A stretch of DNA of 64,000 bases from Adiantum capillus-veneris (lineage: Eukaryota; Streptophyta; Polypodiopsida; Polypodiales; Pteridaceae), in assembly GCA_014529385.2 (NCBI GenBank), contig CM043960.1:72677910-72741909 (forward strand). Reading direction: 5' to 3'. Within the stretch, counting starts at the first letter, position 1. Each line of letters opens with the position of its first letter. Of the stretch, positions 55,987 through 64,000 are shown one piece after another. The translations under genes were made by a program, and so were the position numbers. The notes below the pieces were generated by a model. That model had not been told where the DNA came from. It was given only the letters and a program-made list of their open reading frames with translations, and did no database searches.

Positions 55987-58900
55987 ATGAATTACCCTGA
56001 GGATGGCTCAGATTCGATAGAGACCACGGAGACCAAAACTATTACTACAAAGGAAAAAGCCAGTGAGGAGGATCACGAGAGGGAATTACAACGAACACCA
56101 AAAGAGTATTCAAAGTTAAACCACCCAGTTGCGAACCCCCAAGATAAGCCACGAGAGACGAAAAATGAGGATTGCAAGAGAAAGATTGGAACCTATCCAA
56201 ACCCAACAGTGGAAATTGAACGAGTCCAACAACTGAGGCGTTTGGTGGAAGAAACTCAACGAACATTAGAACCTGAACCCAAACATATCCAGATGTCGGA
56301 CACATTGTTTCCCACACAAGTTCAACCTCACAAGAACTACAGGCCGTTAGCTATACCCAGTATCATTCGGGAAGAGAGTGAGGGTAGGACATCTGAAAGT
56401 GGACACACACCTTTCCTACTAGAGAGAATGTTTGGTGAGGGAATGCCCGACCCCCTTGAGGAAGTGGAGATTCCATCTTCACCATTCTCTTGTCTGGGTC
56501 CTACGTCCCACAAGATGCCATTAAATGTTTCCAAATTGATGGATTTCATGTCTTCAGAAGTTAGAACCACCATCATGTCCAAACTATATAAAGACCCCGA
56601 GATAGTCTCAGCTCTTCGAGCTTTCCTCAATGGAGAATTACAGGCTGGATTACCACAGTTTGCACATATGAACAAACCTTACTCGGTAATGAATGATGAG
56701 GAACATTTAGCACCACCATCTGACCTAGCGGGACATGAATCTGTAATTGAAGTACCCGTTAACAAGTTGGGGCAATACTTTGAAGGCGATGAATCTAATG
56801 CTACTCTGCCAATCACTACTAAAGGATTAACTGTAAAGGGAGTCCTTGACGGTGGTGCGGGAGTCAGCATGGTGACAAAGAGTTGTTGGGAGTCTATGGG
56901 GCGACCTCACCTTGAAGCCACAAGCGTAGTGGTAAAAATGGCTAATGGATCTATTGTTACGCCTATTGGAATGCTTAAGGATCTCAGGATCAAGGTCTTG
57001 GGACACAAGGTAAGGCAGACTTTCATTGTTATGGATTTTTTCGAGCATCCTATGTCATTTGAGATGATCTTAGGGCGTCCATTCATGAGGGAAGCAAAAA
57101 TGGTGCATGACTGGTCCAAAAACCACGTCTACTTACAGTTCCAAGACTCTGTCATTCGAGTTGATCTTTTAAGTGGTCGAACGCATCCTCTAGGAAATAA
57201 ATTCATCATTGATAATCGATCAGACACAACAATTCACTCAGCTCCATTACAGTATTGTTACACGTGTAACGAAGACACGGATATTGGGGAGAACTCTCCT
57301 TATATGGATATCCTACCTGGAATGGCTGAGTCAGACAATGTCGATTGGGTACACCTAGCAGCAACTATAGATACATGGGGAGCTAGAGGAACAACCTGGG
57401 TAACACCAGATGGGGAAGAGATACCACACATTGCACCAGTAAACATGTTAGGTGTAGTGCATGTAACATCCGATGATAAGAAAGAGGCACACCTACCTGA
57501 GAGTGAAACCGATGATTCCTCAAAGGCTTCAGGCCAATACACATTAGAAACCGAATCTCAGGGAGAAATGGATTCAGAACCTGAGGAAACATCGAGTGAG
57601 CCAAGTATAGAAACTGAACACTCAAGGTCTAGTACGACCATCTATGGTAATTTATATGAGAGTGAAGAAGATACAAGCGAAGACCTATCAAGCGAGTCGA
57701 GTTCAAACATTTACCAAAATCAAAACCTTAACAAGAAACAAAGGTCATATAAGAGACGACGATATCGAGCAAATGTGAGAGCTAGGATAAACAATGAAAG
57801 ATCTACTGCAGAATGGCTTAGCTATCTAGGGGCATGTGATGCTCATCGAAAGCTAGTAGACAATTGGGGTGAACATCTCCAGAGTGTCATGTGGTGCAGC
57901 CCGCGACCCATTGACCTCGCTCAATTGGAGGTTACAGAGCCGAAATTGAGTCGAACTATAAGAAGACATCAAAACCGAGAGTTAGCACAACAACAAAAGG
58001 AGGTAGAACTAAAAGAAAGGTCTCCGTCAGGACAAGAGCCTGCTGACTTACATACGGCTCCTGAACATTCTAAATCTTATACCACGGGGGAGCGAAAGGT
58101 TGTGTATGCCAAGGCCCAACGAATACCTACCAATGAAAGCAGTGGAGTCTATGATGGTCCAACGGTAGTTAAAGAGATAGAATTAGCAGAACTAGGTGAG
58201 GAGTCTAAACCAGTCTTTATTGCTCAAGACCTTACCGAAACTGAAGAGGCTGTACTTAAGGAGCTCCTCAAGGAATACAAGGATATCTTTGCTTGGACAT
58301 ATCATGACATGAAGGGCGCTCCACCTTCTGTGGTGCAACATACAATTCCCATGATCAACACTGCTAAACCCGTGCAGCAACGACCCTATCCAATGAATCC
58401 TAAGTACGCCAAAATTGTACAAGAGGAGATTGAAAAACTTATCCAATGTGGATTCATATACCCTATTGAGCACTCAGAATGGGTTTCTTCGATAGTCATT
58501 GTACCAAAAAAGAATGGGAAACTAAGAGTGTGCGTGGACCTCAAGAAAGTTAATGCAGCCACTAGGAGAGATCATTATCCCTTGCCATATTCAGAACATG
58601 TGCTTGAAAGAGTTGCGGGCAAGGAAGCTTATAGCTTTTTAGATGGGTACTCTGGTTACAATCAAATCAAAATTGCATTAGAGGACCAAGCTAAAACTGC
58701 TTTTATCACAGAGTTTGGAGTGTTTGCATTTCGTGTTATGGCTTTTGGCTTAACGAATGCCCCTGCTACATTCCAACGATTAATAAACACTGCGTTTAAA
58801 GAATTTCTAAGGGAGTTTTGTGAAGCTTTCCTAGACGACCTTTGTGTTTATTCTTCTTGGGAGAAGCATTTGTTATATCTACGAAAAATATTTGAAAGGT

Positions 58901-59523
58901 GCAGATTTTATCGCATCTCATTGAACCCTTTCAAATGCCAATTTTGGGTTAAGCATGGAGTCATTCTAGGGCATATAGTGTCCAAGAACGGGATATCCAA
59001 AGGTGAGAGTAAGATTAAAGCCATTGCCGATTTGCCACCACCTACGAACTATAAAGGAGTTCAAAGATTTATGGGTCATGTTGGTTATTATCGAAGGTTT
59101 ATTTTAAACTTTGTCGAGATAGCGCGTCAATTGTACAAGCTTCTTATCGAGTTTCACTGGACGGAAGAATGTCATCAATCTTATGAGTTATTAAAGAAGG
59201 CCCTAACAAGTGCTCCAATCCTGCGAACACCTGATTGGAATGTACCTTTTCATGTGCATATTGATGCATCAAATTTTGCTATTGGGTGTGTTCTAACTCA
59301 ACCAGGAGAACATAAATTGGACTACCCTATTAGCTTTGCAAGTCGCCAATTAAATGATGCCAAGATGAACTACACTACTACAGAGCGCGAAGGTCTAGCT
59401 ATGATTTACGCAGTAAATAAATTTCTCTATTACCTTCTTGCTACCAAGTTTGTGTTTTATGTTGATCATCAAGCATTGCTATATTTGGTAAACAAGCCGT
59501 GTTCCACAGGTCGAATTACATGA
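55987..59523 (+). CDS. Protease-RT-RNase H polyprotein of Gypsy D
   Basis: A single open frame of 1178 codons. The first third is acidic linker. Aspartic protease at about 56830-57090 (VLDGGAGVSMVTK, with DGGA in place of DTGA, then ILGRPFM). A second acidic region with an RRRYRANVRARINNE basic patch follows near 57750. RT lies at 58380-58980 (KLRVCVDLKKVNAATRRDH, MAFGLTNAPATFQR, AFLDDLCVYSS), then RNase H (HVHIDASNFAIGCVL, TTEREGLAMIYAVNKFLYY). Best fit is the Athila/Tat branch. I saw no second RNase H before the integrase, unlike element C. Confidence 0.9.
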   Translation: MNYPEDGSDSIETTETKTITTKEKASEEDHERELQRTPKEYSKLNHPVANPQDKPRETKNEDCKRKIGTYPNPTVEIERVQQLRRLVEETQRTLEPEPKHIQMSDTLFPTQVQPHKNYRPLAIPSIIREESEGRTSESGHTPFLLERMFGEGMPDPLEEVEIPSSPFSCLGPTSHKMPLNVSKLMDFMSSEVRTTIMSKLYKDPEIVSALRAFLNGELQAGLPQFAHMNKPYSVMNDEEHLAPPSDLAGHESVIEVPVNKLGQYFEGDESNATLPITTKGLTVKGVLDGGAGVSMVTKSCWESMGRPHLEATSVVVKMANGSIVTPIGMLKDLRIKVLGHKVRQTFIVMDFFEHPMSFEMILGRPFMREAKMVHDWSKNHVYLQFQDSVIRVDLLSGRTHPLGNKFIIDNRSDTTIHSAPLQYCYTCNEDTDIGENSPYMDILPGMAESDNVDWVHLAATIDTWGARGTTWVTPDGEEIPHIAPVNMLGVVHVTSDDKKEAHLPESETDDSSKASGQYTLETESQGEMDSEPEETSSEPSIETEHSRSSTTIYGNLYESEEDTSEDLSSESSSNIYQNQNLNKKQRSYKRRRYRANVRARINNERSTAEWLSYLGACDAHRKLVDNWGEHLQSVMWCSPRPIDLAQLEVTEPKLSRTIRRHQNRELAQQQKEVELKERSPSGQEPADLHTAPEHSKSYTTGERKVVYAKAQRIPTNESSGVYDGPTVVKEIELAELGEESKPVFIAQDLTETEEAVLKELLKEYKDIFAWTYHDMKGAPPSVVQHTIPMINTAKPVQQRPYPMNPKYAKIVQEEIEKLIQCGFIYPIEHSEWVSSIVIVPKKNGKLRVCVDLKKVNAATRRDHYPLPYSEHVLERVAGKEAYSFLDGYSGYNQIKIALEDQAKTAFITEFGVFAFRVMAFGLTNAPATFQRLINTAFKEFLREFCEAFLDDLCVYSSWEKHLLYLRKIFERCRFYRISLNPFKCQFWVKHGVILGHIVSKNGISKGESKIKAIADLPPPTNYKGVQRFMGHVGYYRRFILNFVEIARQLYKLLIEFHWTEECHQSYELLKKALTSAPILRTPDWNVPFHVHIDASNFAIGCVLTQPGEHKLDYPISFASRQLNDAKMNYTTTEREGLAMIYAVNKFLYYLLATKFVFYVDHQALLYLVNKPCSTGRIT

Positions 59524-59526
59524 TGG

Positions 59527-60645
59527 TTGTTAATTCTTCTTGAGTTTGACTTCACCGTTGTTGTGAGGCCTGGGAGGAAACATGTCATGGCGGATCATTT
59601 ATCTCGTATCCCTAATGGCGAAGCTCCTACGGGGGTTGATGATGAATTGCCTGATACTCCTTTGTTCATTGTTGAGACAATGCCTGAATGGAGTGAAAAG
59701 ATTGTTAACTTCTTAGTTAATGGTTTTCCACCCAAAGAACTGCGAAAAGATATAGCTCGAAAATTAATCAAGGAATGCGAACCCTATTGCTTACTGGTTG
59801 GAACTCTCCATAAGAGAGGAAAAGATGATGTTCTTAGACACTGTGCCCGCGAGGATGAGTATTTATATATTCTACAAGAGGCACACATGGGCGTAGCTAG
59901 TGGTCACTTTTCAGGAAAGTTGACTGCCCGAAAGATCTTACAGTCAGGCTATTGGTGGCCCACTCTGTTTAAGGATGCATCACTTTTTGCAAAGGGATGT
60001 GATGAATGCCAACGCTTCAACAAGCCACAAAGAAGGGATAGGATGCCTCTACATCCCATCAAGGTAACCCAACCATTTGAAAAGTGGGGCTTAGACTTTG
60101 TAGGACCGATTAGTCCAACTGCATGTAACACGCAATCACGATATATCATTGTCGCTACCGACTATGTAACCAAATGGGCTGAAGCAAAAGCAACACGAAA
60201 GGCGGATGCAAAAACAACAGCTAAGTTCCTCTTTGAGAACATTATCACACGTTTTGGATGCCCCTTTGAACTTGTGAGTGACAATGGAACTCATTTTATA
60301 AATGAAGTAATAAAAGAACTCACATCAAACTTCATGATATCTCACCACAAGTCTACACCCTATTATCCCCAAGCAAATGGACAAGCTGAGAGTACCAACA
60401 AAACTCTCATCTCCATTTTGACAAAGACAGTCAAGGCTCATTGCACTGATTGGGACCTAAAGCTTACATCAGCTTTATGGGCTTATCGTACTGCGTATAA
60501 AGTTGCTATTAATTGCACACTGTTTAAGATGGTGTATGGCCAAGAAGCAGTTATGCCATGGGAGTTTGTCATTCCTAGTCTTCGAGTAGCTTCTCAAGAA
60601 GGTTGGGATGGTAACCCCTTAGTGGAGCGATTATATATCCTGTAA
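59527..60645 (+). CDS. Integrase part of Gypsy D
   Basis: Opens with the RNase H tail FDFTVVVRPGRKHVMADHLSR. Then the HHCC zinc domain (HMGVASGHFSGKLTARKIL, CDECQRFNKPQRRDR) and the catalytic core with WGLDFVGPISP, SDNGTHF and PYYPQANGQAESTNK, so the D, D and E positions are present. It ends near KMVYGQEAVMPWEF, shortly before the junction with C LTR sequence at about 60733. Confidence 0.9.
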   Translation: MLILLEFDFTVVVRPGRKHVMADHLSRIPNGEAPTGVDDELPDTPLFIVETMPEWSEKIVNFLVNGFPPKELRKDIARKLIKECEPYCLLVGTLHKRGKDDVLRHCAREDEYLYILQEAHMGVASGHFSGKLTARKILQSGYWWPTLFKDASLFAKGCDECQRFNKPQRRDRMPLHPIKVTQPFEKWGLDFVGPISPTACNTQSRYIIVATDYVTKWAEAKATRKADAKTTAKFLFENIITRFGCPFELVSDNGTHFINEVIKELTSNFMISHHKSTPYYPQANGQAESTNKTLISILTKTVKAHCTDWDLKLTSALWAYRTAYKVAINCTLFKMVYGQEAVMPWEFVIPSLRVASQEGWDGNPLVERLYIL

Positions 60646-60732
60646 AGGCTAGATGAAGAGAGGCAATTAGCTGTGTGAAATGCTCTAGTGGAGAAGGATA
60701 GGAGAAAGAAGTGGTTTGATAGCCATTTAAAG

Positions 60733-61287
60733 GAAAAATATATACAAAAAAGAAGGAAAAACGGCCATCGACATCGACAAAAAGAAGGAGGAACTCAAAG
60801 CACGCGTCGCCGACAACAAAAAGAAGGTTGTCTTGGGAATTGGGTTTGCCTTGGGAATTGCACCATGTGAAGGGAGCCACGTCCACGTCTCGACTCCAAT
60901 GGTCGATATGCACACACACACGCTCTTGGTAGCAAGCTTCACAATCATCGAGTCATCTTTAGAGAACGCACCAAGTAGTTGCGCCATCTTTTCTCCCTAC
61001 CTCTCTATCACCACGATGTGCCGCCTCGCTGGAAGGAAGGTCATTGTAAATACTGCAGAAATAATTCTCCCTCAGACCCCCGAGGGTTTTCATCATTTGT
61101 CAATCTGTGTGTGTGTGTGTGTGTGTAAGTTTGCGGTGTTCATATCATCGTGGTCTGCATCCTAGCCGCTCAAAGCTAGGTGGTGCCCCTTGTTCACTTT
61201 ACCGTGATGAGACAGGCTCGAGGCGTGCCATTTCGACCCCGGCATTTTAGAGGCCGTCAGGGTTCGGGGTTTGCTTTGCTCGCGTCA
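60733..61287 (+). repeat. Last segment of the 3' LTR of Gypsy C
   Basis: Colinear with about 21806-22757 of the 5' LTR apart from one internal gap, sharing AACGGCCATCGACATCGACA, CACGTCCACGTCTCGACTCC and GGTTTTCATCATTTGTCAAT. It ends TTTGCTCGCGTCA. The LTR portion equivalent to about 20600-21800 is missing together with D's 3' end, so a deletion or recombination joined the two. Confidence 0.82.
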
Positions 61288-61806
61288 CTCTAAAGGAGTA
61301 ACCACAACTCAGAGGTGTCTAAAGACACAACCAGTTTTTAGACTTTCTGAAGAGACTGGAAAAAAGCAAAAAAACCTTGGCGCAACTTTCCATGAAGTTG
61401 TGAGCCATAGTTCCAACTCGCGTGAGTATCTTGAAAAGCTCATATCTACTAAAGGATAGTATAGGGAGTTTCCTCATGGCAGACTTCTGAACACATTGAA
61501 ACACACAGAACTACATGCTCACCCCTAATGAAGGTTACATGCCAACATACTTTGTTAGCACACCTACTAAGTCCTTGACTTATGAAAATATTGAAATGGT
61601 ATTCAACCCCACCACAGGTGTTCAAAGTTGAAAACCTAACCTAAGAAAATTCTAGAGTAGGAGGAGAATTGCCCATTCAAAATGCTCTGTGCTAACGTAT
61701 GCGCTTAGCAGATCCTTTAGCCCTAGAAAGAATACTTGTAAGCTGACCATTCAACACGGGATGAATAGCAGCAGTAAGAGTGAGATGCTTTCCCCCAACC
61801 ACATAT
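61288..61806. other. No gene recognised right of Gypsy C
   Basis: Only chance frames, and no repeat family recognised. Confidence 0.4.
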
Positions 61807-62280
61807 AGACAGGCGTCATGACTGACGTTAAACTATGACTCACCAAGTGAGGTTCCAACCATATACTAAATATGAATTGTAGTGAAGTAAACTCAAAGAG
61901 TTTAGATCATCCAAGCACAAACACCCTATTAAAGTATTATCGTATATAGTCGGCTGGGAACTCATAGTAAATCTGTTTTAGAGGTTGCACTTGAAGTGCA
62001 AACACTTGCAGAAACAATAAAGTCCATGAATTAAACACTAGGGCCATAGACAGGCGTCATGACTGACGTTAAACTATGACTCACCAAGTGAGGTTCCAAC
62101 CATATACTAAATATGAATTGTAGTGAAGTAAACTCAAAGAGTTTAGATCATCCAAGCACAAACACCCTATTAAAGTATTATCGTATATAGTCGGCTGTGA
62201 ACTCATAGTAAATCTGTTTTAGAGGTTGCACTTGAAGTGCAAACACTTGCAGAAACAATAAAGTCCATGAATTTGCATGC
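61807..62280. repeat. Tandem duplication, period 241 bp
   Basis: AGACAGGCGTCATGACTGAC starts at 61807 and again at 62048. The copies are nearly identical over about 225 bp (one substitution noticed, GGCTGGGAAC against GGCTGTGAAC). Before TTAAACACTAGGGCC the second copy has about 26 extra bases (from TTGCATGCCGCTTCG) that the first lacks. Confidence 0.92.
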
Positions 62281-63970
62281 CGCTTCGAACAAATCTATGT
62301 TAAACACTAGGGCCCATAACACCTACTATGCATGCATTTAACACAAACAAATCCGAACCGCAATTTCATGACGAGACTTTCCACGGTACGTACGTGAAAA
62401 CCTTGCAGCGAAAGCTGGACCATAATAGAATGTGAAAGCTCAGTCACACCTAGGTACCAACCATGAGACATTCTCATGAACGTAGCTATATGTAGAAACG
62501 ACCCTCCGTTAAGGTGGTTTCACAGCACTTGTAAGCGTAACAAGTCTGTACTTAGTACCTGACAATTTTTGGCCATTGAAATTGTTCCTGATATTGTGTG
62601 CTCCAAAGGGTCTAATGAATGGATGCGACCAGCACCTAGGGACTTTGTCATGACACATCATTAGGAATTAGGTGCCAGTGTCAGTCCCAAAGACTCATAT
62701 TCTCCACGTATGGAATATGTCTCAAATAAGGATGTCAGGAAAAGTGACATCCATCAAGTACAAGATGTACTTGTGTGTGGAGGTAATTGCAAACACTCTG
62801 CGATGTGAGTGAGAGGGACCCTCATTATCATTGCTCCACACTGGCTAAACCGAACTCCTTGAGCTCCTAGACCATGTTGTATCCCATGTGACAACATGTG
62901 CTGTAATGGAAATGGCCTATGAACTTTGAGAGTAGCGGAATCCCAGGGCAGTCAATTATCAAAAGACCCCTATATCACGTGCGTTCAAGAGGTAATTAAT
63001 AATACCCCAATATACATACTATACTTACACTATGAGCCTATTTAAAAAACCCCCACCCCCCTCTGTATGTATACATTTTGGTCTTTTAATAATCCTCTCC
63101 GGTTAACTCACATGATATCATACACATTCTAAAAAGTGACCGCCCCGGGAGCGGAATTAGGAAAGTAGGTGAAGCACTTTTAAGAGATTACTTTGTGAGC
63201 ATAGCGGGTGAACTTAATTGATGGTAGCAACATAAACATGGTACTTAGTTAACTTGGCATGAACAATACTTTTGCAAGAGAGAGAGTTTAGAGAACATGA
63301 CAATAGTTGAGGACCGGATTCATATGGAGCCGGTCCCCCCTCCAATAGGCATTTGTATTATAGTTTCTCCCATCAAGAGAGACTTGGTACAATACAATCT
63401 TTATGTTCCTTGTAACCTTGGTGATGCAATGAAGATGGAAAGCTTCATGTATCACAAACATAACATAACATAAACTTGAAGAAAGCATTAACTATCCCAA
63501 GCCTTAGTTCCAAGGCCTCAAACACCTTGGAAGGTGGAGAGAGCTAGCGGGGAATGAGGATAGTGAAGAGGAAGAAGAAACATTCTATAGGAAAAAGAAG
63601 TAGTTCCTCACTTATCATTACTCTTCTTGCTAGCATACATAATAGCATAGTAATGGAGATGGAGAAGATGGAAAGCTTAAGCATTGAAGCATGACTCTTG
63701 GTTGGATTTGCATTCCATAGCCAAGAGTGTTGGTGTAGATTTCACTCTCACAAGCTTGGAGAAGAGGTGGTGTTCCTCAACTTTCACCAAGTGAGAATGG
63801 TGTCTGCAATGAGTGTGTGTGATGGTTTATATCCCCCTAGCACCCCCCTTTCTTGCTTTGGAAAAATTCTACATGCTACAAGCTCATGGACCCCTCTCCG
63901 CTTAGCGCAATCACATCCAGCATGAAGTCAAGCATATGGGTAGTCTTTTGACAAGTAACCTCCTTACCCC
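62281..63970. other. No gene recognised at the right end
   Basis: AT-rich sequence with short frames only. A CCCCACCCCCC tract lies near 63050. Confidence 0.4.
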
Positions 63971-63971
63971 T

Positions 63972-64000
63972 TAGAGAGAGAGAGAGAGAGAGAGAGAGAG
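63972..64000. repeat. (AG)n microsatellite at the window edge
   Basis: AG repeat running off the right end of the window. Confidence 0.9.

Larger units (their letters stand above)
45729..60732 (+). mobile_element. Ty3/Gypsy Athila/Tat-like retrotransposon D, 3' end missing
   Basis: 5' LTR 45729-46315, TGGCGCC-type primer site at 46320, a leader, an extra ORF, gag, protease-RT-RNase H and integrase. Its own 3' LTR is absent: sequence homologous to the C LTR starts at about 60733. It sits 25 bp beyond the right end of M, inside the C 3' LTR. Copia A-copia is inserted in its gag. Apart from that insertion the coding frames are long, with few breaks, so it is a fairly recent arrival. Confidence 0.85.

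Overview
The window comes from a large, repeat-rich land-plant nuclear genome. The clearest host gene is the 5' part of a plant phosphatidate phosphohydrolase (PAH/lipin) at about 10.06-11.92 kb. The rest is mostly plant-type LTR retrotransposons with tRNA-iMet or TGGCGCC-type primer sites, microsatellites, and one very large DNA transposon. That transposon's transposase resembles MULE/SWIM-type proteins I recall from mosses, lycophytes and other seed-free plants. A fern or other seed-free plant is therefore my best guess, but this is inference and not a match. I saw no CRISPR, rRNA or tRNA gene.

Layout: 1-4177 is a Ty3/Gypsy element (A, minus strand) running off the left edge. 4178-10061 is old repeat debris plus possible introns of PAH. 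10062-11922 is PAH (minus). 14395-19467 is a Ty1/Copia element (B1). From 20336 a Tat/Ogre-like Gypsy (C) occupies the window, with a 2.4-kb 5' LTR and an interior up to 29323. Its 3' LTR was hit by a 16-kb DNA transposon (M, 29575-45703) and, 25 bp further on, by an Athila/Tat-like Gypsy (D, from 45729). M was itself hit by a second Copia of family B (B2, 36021-41178), and D by a different Copia (A-copia, 49174-54477). The tail of the C 3' LTR returns at about 60733-61287. 61288-64000 is unrecognised sequence with a recent 241-bp tandem duplication.

The most interesting object is element M. It has terminal inverted repeats of about 70 bp (roughly 80% identical by eye) and an 8-9 bp target duplication. 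The matching part of C's 5' LTR at about 20.58 kb serves as an unoccupied reference site. M carries two divergent transcription units. On the plus strand are a MULE-like transposase (Cys/His cluster, DDE-type core, AT-hook, SWIM zinc finger) and a small 3' gene. On the minus strand is an 11-exon gene encoding a ParB-like domain joined to a beta-class (permuted, motif IV before motif I) N6-adenine/N4-cytosine DNA methyltransferase. ParB-methyltransferase fusions are familiar from bacteria and phages. Here the gene has canonical GT-AG introns and rides in a plant transposon. This copy is decayed, and its motif IV no longer reads as DPPY, so it is a fossil of a possible self-methylating transposon system.

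Relative ages from LTR comparisons I counted by eye: B1 about 6-7% divergence, C about 4% (over 250 bp), A-copia about 2.6% (5 of 192), B2 about 1.3% (3 substitutions in about 225). For C, A-copia and B2 these agree with the nesting order.
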